From the NCBI GenBank assembly GCA_002425765.1, contig DIMW01000014.1, positions 9,198 to 73,197 of the forward strand: a stretch of 64,000 bases of DNA, written 5' to 3'. How positions within the stretch are numbered: the first letter of the stretch is position 1; every line of letters begins with the position of its first letter. Shown here piece after piece: positions 16,680 through 25,379 of this stretch. This DNA is from Spirochaetaceae bacterium UBA5556. Lineage in GTDB: Bacteria > Spirochaetota > Spirochaetia > Treponematales > Rectinemataceae. The notes beneath the pieces are model-generated. The model saw nothing but the letters and a program-made list of their open reading frames with translations, had not been told where the DNA came from and made no database searches. Position numbers and translations under genes: made by a program.

Positions 16680-18068
16680 ATGGGGTTCGATAGTGACGTA
16701 TTGATACTAGGGTCGGGACCGGCCGGCTATGTGGCCGGAATCAGGGCGGCCCAATTGGGAATGAAGGCGCTTGTCGTCGAGAAGGGAAAAACGGGAGGTG
16801 TCTGCCTCAACCGGGGCTGTATTCCGACAAAAGCCTTGATCAAACAGGCTGAAGATTTCCTTTCGCTCGCTGAAGTCGAGAAAACCGGCGTGAAAGTCGA
16901 TCGTTCTGGATTCCAGTACAAGAGCGTTTTCGAGACATCCAGAAAGGCTTCCGAGAGTCTCTCGAAGGGCGTTCAGTATCTTCTGAAAAAGAATGGCGTT
17001 GGGTTCATCCAGGGAACTGCCAGAATCTCGGGACCGCATCAGGTTACCCTGGATGACGGGCGGGTTCTGACAGGGAAAAACCTGCTGTTGGCGACAGGTT
17101 CGCGGCCGCGGCAAATCCCTGGATTCGAGTTCGACGGCACCGATATTCTCTCCTCCGATCACGCCCTTTTCCTCGAGGAATTGCCAGCCCGTATGCTCAT
17201 CATAGGAGGCGGCGCGATCGGCTGCGAGTTCGCCCATGTGATGAACGCCTTCGGGGTGGAAGTCACTGTTGCCGAGATGATGGACCATCTGCTTCCGCAG
17301 GAGGACCCGGATACGGCGGCCATCGTGGAACGGGCGTTCAGAAAGCGTAAAATCGACCTGCGTACCGGAGCCCGCGTGGCAGGGTATCAAAGGCGCGAGG
17401 GGGAGCTTGTTGTTCCTGTGACGTTGAAGGATGGGACCGCGGAAGAACTGGTCACGGACAAAATCTTGGTCGTGACCGGAAGGGCACAGAATACCGACGA
17501 TCTCGGGTTGGAACGTGTCGGTATCGTGACCGAGCGCGGCGCCGTACCGGTGAATTCACACTATCAGACGGTAGTGCCATCGATTTACGCCGTCGGCGAC
17601 ATCATCGCTTCGCCACAGCTTGCCCACCTTGCATCCGCAGAAGGCGAGGCCGCCGTAGAGCACATGGCCGGAAAGGGTCCGGAGCATGCGGTCGATCCGC
17701 TCCTCGTTCCCCGCGGGGTGTACACGGACCCCCAGGTCGCCGGCTTCGGCTTGACGGAAACCAATGCCAAAGCCCAGGGGAAACGGTATGCTGTTTCGCT
17801 TTTCAGCTACCGTGCGGCAGGTAAAGCGGTTGCCACAGGGAAAACTGACGGACAGGTGAAACTTGTCTACGACCCGGACACCAAGGAAATCCTCGGTGCA
17901 GGAATAGTCGGGGCAGATGCTACCGAGATCATTCATGAGGTGCTGCTTGCAAAAAAATCGGGACTCAAGACAGAAGATATAGCGGGCATGATCCATGCTC
18001 ATCCGACCCTTTCGGAAGCGATTATGGAAGCGGCCCGCGGAGCCGAAGGGTGGATGATTCACGCCTAA
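16680..18068 (+). CDS. lpd: dihydrolipoyl dehydrogenase
   Basis: 462 residues from ATG 16680; an upstream in-frame extension overlaps the lipoyl gene and is ignored. The order is: FAD GSGPAG (11-16), redox-active disulfide C42LNRGC47, NAD-binding GGGAIGCEFAHV, FAD-binding TVVPSIYAVGD, and the C-terminal HAHPTLSEAIMEAA catalytic His-Glu. It reoxidises dihydrolipoamide to make NADH. The ribosome site is weak, and a 79-base gap follows the lipoyl gene. It is last in the operon and would deliver electrons from the flavoprotein/Fe-S/lipoyl chain to NAD+, or run the reverse. Confidence 0.92.
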   Translation: MGFDSDVLILGSGPAGYVAGIRAAQLGMKALVVEKGKTGGVCLNRGCIPTKALIKQAEDFLSLAEVEKTGVKVDRSGFQYKSVFETSRKASESLSKGVQYLLKKNGVGFIQGTARISGPHQVTLDDGRVLTGKNLLLATGSRPRQIPGFEFDGTDILSSDHALFLEELPARMLIIGGGAIGCEFAHVMNAFGVEVTVAEMMDHLLPQEDPDTAAIVERAFRKRKIDLRTGARVAGYQRREGELVVPVTLKDGTAEELVTDKILVVTGRAQNTDDLGLERVGIVTERGAVPVNSHYQTVVPSIYAVGDIIASPQLAHLASAEGEAAVEHMAGKGPEHAVDPLLVPRGVYTDPQVAGFGLTETNAKAQGKRYAVSLFSYRAAGKAVATGKTDGQVKLVYDPDTKEILGAGIVGADATEIIHEVLLAKKSGLKTEDIAGMIHAHPTLSEAIMEAARGAEGWMIHA

Positions 18069-18146
18069 TGAGGGGCCAACATACCCGCCGACAGGAAAGG
18101 CCTCACCGCGCTCCATGAGCTTGTGCACAACGACATGATTGAACCT

Positions 18147-18414
18147 GTCCGTGCGAGTTGAAGAGTATCTAAAAACCATCTCCTCGAAGATGCGTTGGTA
18201 GAGAAAAATCTATGATAAAAAAAGTATTTCTTGACTCTGATATCATTCTCGATGTGGCGACTGGCCGAATGCCATTCGTGGAGCACAGCACGAGTGTCCT
18301 TGCAAGCATAGAGAATGGAAAAGTGTTAGGATACATTTCATCAAACAGCGTAAAAGATTATAAAAAATAAAAATTAGATGTCTATAATCCAGAAGAGTTT
18401 TTAGCATTATTAGG
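18147..18414 (+). pseudogene. decayed second copy of the DUF6364/PIN toxin-antitoxin pair
   Basis: 18147-18211 joins two pieces of the antitoxin gene at 5791-6051 (the VEEYLKTIS codons and the EDALxEKNL codons). It keeps the ATGATAA overlap into the toxin start at 18212. The toxin copy encodes VFLDSDIILDVATGR and SVLASIENG as in the intact toxin, then skips about 205 bases in frame (matching 6190-6400). It continues with DYKK, a TAA where the intact gene has TCA, and VYNPEEFLALLG. The C-terminal acidic PIN residues are lost, so no activity is expected. Confidence 0.88.
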
Positions 18415-18489
18415 GACTGTTCACATTAGGTGATCGATAAGCAATGCAAGATAGATAAACGCCATTTGGACTATAATGTGAACAGTCCC
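18413..18489. mobile_element. 77-bp miniature inverted-repeat element (IS remnant)
   Basis: Perfect inverted repeats AGGGACTGTTCACATTA (18412-18428) and its complement (18474-18490) bound 45 internal bases. TA dinucleotides flank the GGGACT ends, compatible with a TA target duplication. On the minus strand the inner bases encode QMAFIYLALLIDHL, like the C-terminal tail of IS5-type transposases, so this may be the two ends of such an IS joined by deletion. It sits exactly between the toxin relic and the RloB relic. Confidence 0.65.
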
Positions 18490-19010
18490 TAGAAACTCCA
18501 GTGTTCTATTTGTACACTGTTGTATTGCCAACGCTGTGCGGCCAGCCAGTACATGGTGGGCTGTCACGGTCTCTCGCCCAACGGATGGCATCATTGATAC
18601 GTTCCTGAATGAATTTTCGCTCATCTATGTGTTTATCGTACCCATGAAAAAAGCGAGGCAAGCTTTGACTCTGTCCATTTGTCTCGATCCATGACGAGCC
18701 ACGCCTCATCAGATTGAAAATCAGATTGAAAAAAGAGGCCTTTGTGAGAAAATTCTGCATTCGCTGCAGGACATACGAAGGTGCGCTTGTATTCACTGAA
18801 CGGGGTGAGACTCGAAGATCCGGCGCCATCGCGTTCGGCAACCCACATTTCGTCTCTTCGCAGCAAATTCTGGTCCATCAACAGGGCGTCTTGCGTAGTG
18901 AACAAGAGCGGCGTCCGTATTTTGACAGAACATGTGGAGAGACATCCTTCCAGCAACTGGCGGGTGAGCAAGGCATCTATCGCCACAAGGGGCCCCATCT
19001 CCTTATTTAG
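18490..19010 (-). pseudogene. decayed second copy of the RloA/RloB/DUF2806 cassette
   Basis: Read on the minus strand, 18785-18990 matches the C-terminal part of rloA (residues LLTRQLL...LLFTTQDALLMDQ...WVAERDGAG). 18660-18780 matches the middle of rloB (DEAWLVMDRD) and 18504-18655 matches the rloB 3' end. 18490-18508 matches 19 bases of the DUF2806 gene (790-809) with two mismatches. Order and orientation equal those of 323-3320. Large deletions and frameshifts separate the parts. An artificial 135-codon frame (18633-19040) fuses rloA and rloB pieces and is unlikely to be functional. Confidence 0.85.
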
Positions 19011-19135
19011 AATGTCTATCGGCCCTGCCCCATTTTTCACTCCATCTATTCACTTACTCGAACTTGTCAAAAAGAATATGAGATTCTTGCGTATAATTAT
19101 GCAATATTATAGTATTCAGGCCAGGAGGTATTCCA

Positions 19136-20320
19136 ATGGCCAAAAAAACGAATACTGGTAGACGGCTGGTTCTTGAGGTATGCTGTGTCGTCCTGGTTTC
19201 TACGGTCCTCATCCTCGCAGGATGCGGCACATCCAAATCAGAAAAAACGATCAAAATTGCCTTGCAGGCACCTATTACCGGCGATTACGCATATGAAGGA
19301 CAGATGGCAAAACAGTCCGTGGAAGTGGCGGCCGAACTCATCAACAAGGCTGGAGGCGTGCTCGGCAAGCAAGTGGAAATCGTCGTTGTCGATGATGGCT
19401 CCAATCCCAAGGACTCGGCCCTGGCGGCGCAGAAGGCCGTATCGCAGAAGGTTGTCGCCGTCATCGGCAGTTATGGATCGTCGGTTACGGAACCTGCGGC
19501 CGACATTTACGAGAAGAACAAACTCGTTTCGGTCGGCTATGGCTGCACGGCTGTCCGGCTGACCATGGACAAGGAGCGGAAATACTTTTTCCGCACCTGT
19601 GGACGGGATGACGCCCAAGGCCTTTTCTTCGGCAAGTACGCCGTCGAAACCATGGGCGCAAAGCGCATAGCCATCATGCACGACAATTCGACGTTCGCAA
19701 AGGGCGTCGCGGACGAGGCGAAGAAAGCCCTCGATCCTTACATAGCGGAGGGTAAAACGGAAATCGTCTACTTCGATGCTATCACTCCCAAGGAAAAGGA
19801 CTTCTCCGCGGTGGTGACAAAACTCCGCGAAACCAACCCCGATGTCTGGTACTTCACGGGCTACTACCCGGAGGCCGGCCTGCTCATCAGGCAAGCGAGG
19901 GACGCAGGGCTCACCTGTCCCTTCATCGGCGGCAACGCGGCCATCAACGACGATTTCGTCAAGATCGCGGGCCTCGACGTGGCGAAGGGCGCAATGATGA
20001 CGCAGGAACCTCTCGTCACCGACGTGACGACGGATATCGCCGAGCAGTTCAAGTCGCTGTATATGGAAAAATACAACGAACTTCCTTCCAGCCCCTGGCC
20101 CGTCTACGCGGCGGACGCCCTGTACGCCATTACCGGCGCCATAGCCAAGTCGGGGAAGACAGACAGCAACTCGATCGCGGAGACGATGCGGACGAAGATG
20201 GACGGTGTCGAGGGTGTCACGGGTCCCGTGCTCTTCACCGACCGCGGCGACCGCAAGGATGTTCCCTACAAAATGTATATCGTCGATCCAGAGGGCAAAC
20301 TCAAAGTCTACAATCAGTAA
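19136..20320 (+). CDS. livK: branched-chain amino acid-type ABC substrate-binding lipoprotein
   Basis: 394 residues. The lipoprotein signal ends at LAGC with C30 as the lipid-modified residue. The body is a type I periplasmic binding protein (Peripla_BP_6): IKIALQAPITGDYAYEG, GGVLGKQVEIVVVDDGSNP, VVAVIGSYGSSVTEPAADIY, and RIAIMHDNSTFAKG. It would present a branched-chain amino acid or similar small ligand to LivH/LivM. GGAGG precedes the ATG by eight bases. It heads a four-gene operon; a large hairpin after it may raise its expression over the permease genes. True substrate unknown, since LivK-like proteins also bind amides, urea and aromatic acids. Confidence 0.88.
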   Translation: MAKKTNTGRRLVLEVCCVVLVSTVLILAGCGTSKSEKTIKIALQAPITGDYAYEGQMAKQSVEVAAELINKAGGVLGKQVEIVVVDDGSNPKDSALAAQKAVSQKVVAVIGSYGSSVTEPAADIYEKNKLVSVGYGCTAVRLTMDKERKYFFRTCGRDDAQGLFFGKYAVETMGAKRIAIMHDNSTFAKGVADEAKKALDPYIAEGKTEIVYFDAITPKEKDFSAVVTKLRETNPDVWYFTGYYPEAGLLIRQARDAGLTCPFIGGNAAINDDFVKIAGLDVAKGAMMTQEPLVTDVTTDIAEQFKSLYMEKYNELPSSPWPVYAADALYAITGAIAKSGKTDSNSIAETMRTKMDGVEGVTGPVLFTDRGDRKDVPYKMYIVDPEGKLKVYNQ

Positions 20321-20327
20321 GTAAAGG

Positions 20328-20378
20328 CACGACTGCGGTATCCCCCGGTATCTAGGCATGCCGGGGGCGGCAGTCGTG
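20328..20378 (+). promoter_or_regulatory. large intercistronic hairpin between livK and livH
   Basis: CACGACTGC (20328-20336) pairs with GCAGTCGTG (20370-20378), and inside it CCCCCGG (20342-20348) pairs with CCGGGGG (20361-20367). There is no U-tract. It probably protects the livK 3' end or partly attenuates transcription, giving excess binding protein. Confidence 0.65.
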
Positions 20379-20411
20379 TTGTGCCGATTATCGAAACAGG
20401 AAGGTTACCGC

Positions 20412-21323
20412 GTGACCCTTTTACTGGAACAGATTATCAACGGCCTGACCATCGGCTCGTTCTATGCGCTGGTCGCCCTTGGATATTCGATGGTGTACGG
20501 CGTCATGAAACTCATTAACTTCGCCCACGGCGATCTCTTTACGCTTGGAGCGTTTCTGGGGTATACGATCCTGGCGAGTACGTCGGGAGTCGTTACCCAG
20601 AACTTCGGCATGTGGGGCGGTATCGCCTTTACCGCCGCCATAGTGGGGATGAGCGTCGCACTCGCCGGCATTCTCGTCGAAAGAATCGCGTACAGGCCCG
20701 TCTATCCTTCGGGCAGACTATCGCTTGTGGTTTCGGCGCTGGGCATGTCGATATTCCTGCAGAATTCGATCATGGCCATATGGGGAGCACGCCCGCGCGC
20801 TTTTCCCTCGGCGGTGGTACCATACGCGAGATTCGTGATTTTCGGGGTGCATGTCACCGTTCTCCAGATCATCATCCTCGCCGTCTCGTTCATCCTCATG
20901 GCCGCCATATGGTTCATCGTCGAAAAAACCGCGTTCGGGGCCTCGGTCCGCGCTTCCGCGCTCGACAGGGAAACCGCAACCCTCATCGGCATCGACGTGC
21001 GGAAGGTCATATTTTTCGTCTTTGCTCTTGGTCCTGGGCTGGGGGGCGTCGCCGGCCTCATGAATGGCCTCTACTACCGGTCGATCAGCTTCAATATGGG
21101 CTGGAACTATGGACTCAAGGCGTTTACGGCCACAATTCTCGGAGGTATAGGGAACATTCCGGGCGCCATGCTGGGAGGCCTTCTCCTCGGTATTTTTGAA
21201 TCACTGCTGGCCGGTTACGTCAGTGGAGCCTGGAAGGATGTCTTCGTATTCATCATTCTGATCGTAACCCTCATTTTTCGTCCGACCGGCATCCTCGGCG
21301 AAAAAACCGCGGAGAAAGTGTAA
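20412..21323 (+). CDS. livH: branched-chain amino acid ABC permease LivH
   Basis: 303 residues from GTG 20412, preceded by AGGAAGG; an ATG at 20358 lies within the upstream hairpin. Signature blocks are INGLTIGSFYALVALGYSMVYGV, KLINFAHGDLFTLGAFLGY, and near the end LGGIGNIPGAMLGGLLLGIFESL. About eight hydrophobic segments are present. It forms the transmembrane channel with the LivM part of the next gene and overlaps that gene by one base (TAATG). Confidence 0.9.
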   Translation: MTLLLEQIINGLTIGSFYALVALGYSMVYGVMKLINFAHGDLFTLGAFLGYTILASTSGVVTQNFGMWGGIAFTAAIVGMSVALAGILVERIAYRPVYPSGRLSLVVSALGMSIFLQNSIMAIWGARPRAFPSAVVPYARFVIFGVHVTVLQIIILAVSFILMAAIWFIVEKTAFGASVRASALDRETATLIGIDVRKVIFFVFALGPGLGGVAGLMNGLYYRSISFNMGWNYGLKAFTATILGGIGNIPGAMLGGLLLGIFESLLAGYVSGAWKDVFVFIILIVTLIFRPTGILGEKTAEKV

Positions 21324-23182
21324 TGAACATTACAAAAACGGTGCTCGATTATGTACTCGCCGCCGGACGGGACAAGGGCAAAAGACCCCTGCCCGACAGA
21401 AAACGCCAGGGTCTCCTGACGGCGGCTATCGTCGTGATCGCCATTCTGCCCCTTCTGCCCTTTATCGATAATTACTGGATCGATATCGGTTTCTATTTTG
21501 GCATATATACACTGTTGGGGCTTTCCCTCAACATTGTGCTCGGAGAGGTAGGTCTCTTTGACCTGGGACATATGGGTTTCTATGCCATAGGGGCCTATGT
21601 CACAGCCATTCTCAACACCAGTTTCCACATCCCAATTCTGGCGCTCCTGCCTATATCTGCCCTCGCGGCCGGTCTTTTTGCCTGGATGGTCACCGCGCCC
21701 GTCATTCATCTGAAGGGTGATTATCTCTGCATCGTCACGATCGGAATCGGAGAAATAGTGCGCCTCACCATGATAAACAATCCCTTCGGTCTGACGGGCG
21801 GACCCAACGGCATCAACGGCATAGATACGCCGGCCTTCATCGTCCCGATCGTTTCATCGCGCCAATTCTACTACCTCATATGGGCGCTGATCGCCATCGT
21901 CATATTCGGCCTCGTGCGGCTCCAGAGATCCCGGGTCGGGCGGGCATGGAACTACATACGGGAAGACGAGGTCGCGGCGGAGGCACTCGGCATAAACGTA
22001 CGCCACTACAAGCTGGCGGCTTTCGTCCTGGGGGCAGGCATCGCGGGAATGGCAGGCAACATCTACGCATCCAAACAGATGTCCGTATCTCCGGAAAGCT
22101 TCACGTTCATGGAGTCATCCCTTCTTTTCTGTATCGTCCTGCTGGGAGGCCTCGGATCCATTCCGGGGACGGTGCTGGGGGCCCTCGCCATCACCATTTT
22201 CCCGGAGATATTCAGGCCGCTCGCCCAGTATCGGCTGATGTTTTTCGGCTTGGCGCTGCTCGTCATGATGATATTCAAGCCCGCCGGTCTGATGCCGCGA
22301 CAGCGTGAATCGGGAGAGAAACTGCGCTCAGCCCTCTCGAAAAAGCGTAGGGAGGCGAAGGGCCGCCTTACCGGCGACGACGGCTGCCGAAAAGACATGC
22401 CGCCACCGGGAAGGGCGGAAAACCTGCTCGAACTGAAGGACGTTCATCTTTCTTTTGGCGGCGTCTCCGCCGTCGCGGGCATCGACGCGGAAATCGAGGC
22501 CGGCAAAATCACCGCCCTCATCGGTCCGAACGGCGCGGGCAAGACTACCCTCTTCAATCTGATAACGGGCATCTACAAGCCGCAGGCCGGCTCGATCCAT
22601 TTCAACGGCGAAGATATTTCCGGCCAGTCTCCTCACGCCATCGCAGGCAAAGGCATCGCCCGCACCTTTCAGAACATCAGGGTATTCCCCTCCCTCACCT
22701 GTCTCGAAAACGTCCTCTCCGGCCAGCACTGCCGCGGCAAGGCGGAATTCACCGCCTCTCTTCTGCACTTTCCGTCCCAGCAGGACGAGGAGACGCAGAT
22801 GCTGGATTTTTCCCTGCGGTGTCTTGACCGCGCAGGCCTAAGCGACTCCACGGACAAACTCGCGGCGTCCCTCCCCTACGGGAAACGCCGTTACCTCGAA
22901 ATCGCCAGGGCCCTTGCGCTCAGGCCCGAGCTCATCGTCCTCGACGAGCCTTCCTCCGGCCTCAATGACGCCGAAACCGAAGAACTGGCACAACTCCTCC
23001 TGTCTCTTCTCCACGACGGTCTGTCGATCCTCCTTATCGAACACGACATGTACCTGGTGGACAGAGTCAGCGACCATGTCATCGTCATGCAGTCGGGTAA
23101 AAAAATAGCAGAGGGCAAAATGTGCGATATGCGGAAAAACCCTCTCGTCATCGAAGCATATCTCGGTACGGAGGAGGATTGA
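21323..23182 (+). CDS. LivM-LivG fusion: ABC permease and ATPase in one chain
   Basis: 619 residues. Residues 1 to about 325 are a LivM-type permease (LLGLSLNIVLGEVGLFDLGHMGFYAIGAY; EDEVAAEALGIN, the EAA-like loop). After a charged linker of roughly 45 residues (KLRSALSKKRREAKGR) a LivG ATPase begins near residue 370. It has Walker A GPNGAGKTT, LPYGKRRYLEIARAL in place of the usual LSGGQ-type signature (LivG proteins vary here), Walker B LIVLDEPSSGLND and IEHDM. LivM and LivG are usually separate genes. Fusion fixes one ATPase per permease; the second ATPase, LivF, follows three bases later. Confidence 0.9.
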   Translation: MNITKTVLDYVLAAGRDKGKRPLPDRKRQGLLTAAIVVIAILPLLPFIDNYWIDIGFYFGIYTLLGLSLNIVLGEVGLFDLGHMGFYAIGAYVTAILNTSFHIPILALLPISALAAGLFAWMVTAPVIHLKGDYLCIVTIGIGEIVRLTMINNPFGLTGGPNGINGIDTPAFIVPIVSSRQFYYLIWALIAIVIFGLVRLQRSRVGRAWNYIREDEVAAEALGINVRHYKLAAFVLGAGIAGMAGNIYASKQMSVSPESFTFMESSLLFCIVLLGGLGSIPGTVLGALAITIFPEIFRPLAQYRLMFFGLALLVMMIFKPAGLMPRQRESGEKLRSALSKKRREAKGRLTGDDGCRKDMPPPGRAENLLELKDVHLSFGGVSAVAGIDAEIEAGKITALIGPNGAGKTTLFNLITGIYKPQAGSIHFNGEDISGQSPHAIAGKGIARTFQNIRVFPSLTCLENVLSGQHCRGKAEFTASLLHFPSQQDEETQMLDFSLRCLDRAGLSDSTDKLAASLPYGKRRYLEIARALALRPELIVLDEPSSGLNDAETEELAQLLLSLLHDGLSILLIEHDMYLVDRVSDHVIVMQSGKKIAEGKMCDMRKNPLVIEAYLGTEED

Positions 23183-23185
23183 GAT

Positions 23186-23929
23186 ATGAACATCTTGCTC
23201 GAAATACAGAATATCGTCCTGGACTACGGCGCCGTCAGGGCCCTCGATGCGGTCTCGGTCACCGTGGGCGAAAACGAGATCGTGGCGGTTCTTGGCGCGA
23301 ACGGAGCGGGAAAAACGAGTCTCCTCAAGGCAGTCTCCGGCCTGCACAAGCCGACCTCGGGGCAGATAATCTTCAGGGGCAAAGACATGGCAAACACGCC
23401 GGCGTTCGAGCTGGCAGGACAGGGCATCGCCCACGTACCCGAGGGACGCCGCGTCTTCAGCACCTTAAGCGTGCGCGAAAACCTCATGCTGGGCATGTAC
23501 GGCGTCCGCCGCGCGCGCGACAAAAAGCAGCTATCCGCAAAAGAGGAGCGCATCTACTCGCTGTTTCCCATTCTCAAGGAGCGGAGAAACCAGCTCGCGG
23601 GAACCCTTTCGGGAGGCGAGCAGCAGATGCTGGCCATAGGACGGGCCCTCGTCTCCGCCCCGGCCCTGCTGCTGCTCGACGAGCCTTCCCTCGGCTTGGC
23701 GCCGATCATCGTCAAGGAAATCTTCGAGATGATTCAAAAAATCCATAAAGAGGAAAAAGTGGCCATCCTCATCGTGGAACAGAACGCGCGGAAAGCGCTG
23801 AAAGTGGCGTCGCGCGGGTACATCCTCGAATTGGGAAGGGTGGCCCTTGAGGGAAAGGCGGCCGATCTCATCTCGAACCCGAAGGTCCGGGCGGCATATC
23901 TTGGCGGGGGGATGGAGGGCTGTGACTGA
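23186..23929 (+). CDS. livF: branched-chain amino acid ABC ATPase LivF
   Basis: 247 residues. Walker A is GANGAGKTS near residue 40, the LivF-typical VPEGRRVFSTLSVRENL follows, then signature LSGGEQQMLAIGRAL, Walker B LLLLDEPSLGLAP, and the VEQNARKAL switch region. It would heterodimerise with the LivG part of the upstream fusion. GGAGG is placed before the ATG. It is the last gene of the transporter operon and ends 20 bases before a convergent PucR/CdaR-type gene. Confidence 0.93.
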   Translation: MNILLEIQNIVLDYGAVRALDAVSVTVGENEIVAVLGANGAGKTSLLKAVSGLHKPTSGQIIFRGKDMANTPAFELAGQGIAHVPEGRRVFSTLSVRENLMLGMYGVRRARDKKQLSAKEERIYSLFPILKERRNQLAGTLSGGEQQMLAIGRALVSAPALLLLDEPSLGLAPIIVKEIFEMIQKIHKEEKVAILIVEQNARKALKVASRGYILELGRVALEGKAADLISNPKVRAAYLGGGMEGCD

Positions 23930-23949
23930 CATGGGCACAGGCGCACGGA

Positions 23950-25125
23950 TCATACAGTTTGATCGCCCTCAAACCCCTTCAGTATTCGATGAAGTTTCAC
24001 CGCGATGAAGAGTTGTTCATAAAATGCCATATTTTTATCCTGAAAATTCAATATCTCCATAATTTTGTTCAGCCGATAGCGGACCGAATTTTCGTGGAGA
24101 TACATTTTCTCCGCCGTCTTGGAAAAATCTCCATCATTGTCAACAAAACATACCGCGGTCTTCATCAGGTTCTGTTTGTATTTTTCATCGTATTCCAGTA
24201 TCGGCAGGATGATTTCGTCGTGAAACTCCAATAGCTCCGGCTGGTCTTTAAGTGGCAGAAGAAATTTGTATGATCCAATATCTCTGTAGCACACAGTGTC
24301 CTGATCGTGTCGAGGCTTCAGTTCACTCGCAATCATGGCCTCCATGATCACTCTGTTTGCCTTGCCGAGGTCGCCCACGGTGCTGATTCCCGCCATGTAT
24401 CGCTTGCTCACTTGTTTCAGTTGGTTGAAAACATACTTCAGCTTTGTGTTGATATTGTCATGATCCGATTTTCCAAACGTCAGTATAATCAGGATATTGT
24501 CCCTGAATTGCACACAGAGCCATTCTTTGATGACATTGATTCTGTTTTTGAGAAATACCAATGTGGTGATGTCCTCCAAATCGCAGCTCCGGCAATAGAC
24601 AGCCACTACATATTTCGCGAAGTGGTTGTTGATGTTGAGCATTTTCTCCTCTACTTTTTCATCCTCATCCTTGCCCAGCCCCACGATATCATTCAGCTTC
24701 ATTTCGATGAGCATACCTTCTTTGTCCTGGACTATGAGCATGAGAATGTCGCGGATCATATCGCCGTAGGGATAATCCTGATTAATAAAAACAATCGGAT
24801 ACTTGTGTTCATCGGCAAATCTGATGAGCACCTGCGGCAATTCGGAAAAGAGTTTGCTGATAACGCAGAGGCCGCTGGACTCGGAGGCGAGAAGTAATTT
24901 TAGCATCTCCATCATTTGGTCTGGATTATCCTTTACCACGAAAAAGCTGCTGATAAAAAAATCGCCGGGCATGAGTATCCCCGGCTCATTGAGCACCTCT
25001 GCCGTAAAAGGAGAATCGATAAAACTGACCCTTCGGATAACGCGGTCCAATCCCGATTCGCCGGCCACGATCCTGGCTTTTCCCATAATTTCAGACTTCA
25101 TTATTTGTCTGACAGTCACCGCCAT
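23950..25125 (-). CDS. PucR/CdaR-type transcriptional regulator
   Basis: 391 residues. The N-terminal third is a PucR domain (VRQIMKSEIMGKARIVAGE, SFIDSPFTAEVLNEPGILMPGDFF), and the C-terminal HTH_30 is clear (CFVDNDGDFSKTAEKMYLHENSVRYRLNKIMEIL). GGAGG precedes the ATG. It is divergent from the M20 peptidase gene, 254 bases away, and convergent to livF, so it is a candidate regulator of either the transporter or the peptidase cluster. A motif in its upstream region recurs before the M29-like gene. Base composition is more AT-rich than the livKHMGF genes. Confidence 0.85.
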   Translation of the reverse strand: MAVTVRQIMKSEIMGKARIVAGESGLDRVIRRVSFIDSPFTAEVLNEPGILMPGDFFISSFFVVKDNPDQMMEMLKLLLASESSGLCVISKLFSELPQVLIRFADEHKYPIVFINQDYPYGDMIRDILMLIVQDKEGMLIEMKLNDIVGLGKDEDEKVEEKMLNINNHFAKYVVAVYCRSCDLEDITTLVFLKNRINVIKEWLCVQFRDNILIILTFGKSDHDNINTKLKYVFNQLKQVSKRYMAGISTVGDLGKANRVIMEAMIASELKPRHDQDTVCYRDIGSYKFLLPLKDQPELLEFHDEIILPILEYDEKYKQNLMKTAVCFVDNDGDFSKTAEKMYLHENSVRYRLNKIMEILNFQDKNMAFYEQLFIAVKLHRILKGFEGDQTV

Positions 25126-25193
25126 ACCAGCACCTCCGTCTTAAAGACTGCATAGAGGTTCAAAAATTCTTGTACTAAAAATAATATTCTTAT

Positions 25194-25218
25194 CTTCATT
25201 TTTGTAAATATCACAAAC
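25194..25218 (+). promoter_or_regulatory. conserved AT-rich upstream motif, copy 1
   Basis: In the divergent region between the PucR/CdaR-type gene and the M20 gene. It differs from 26595-26619 at four of 25 positions and is followed at the same distance by GTATG(A/G)TA. The core reads ATTTTTRTAAATATYACAAA. Likely a regulator site or a shared promoter. Confidence 0.55.
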
Positions 25219-25379
25219 ACCAAACGGCAAAATGTATGATATAAGAAATACTTATTCCTGTTTATAGACAGAAAGCATGTTGATGATGTGATCTTGATAT
25301 CATAGAAAGGGCAATTCTGGGAATCGAACGGATATGCATCGATATTTACCGGGCATTATGGTATTAAGGGGGTGTTTAT

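Noticed and set aside
18633..19040. 135-codon frame joining rloA and rloB pieces, possibly a new fusion gene
   Set aside because: It consists of fragments joined by deletion with a frameshifted linker and lacks Walker motifs; decay is the simpler reading.
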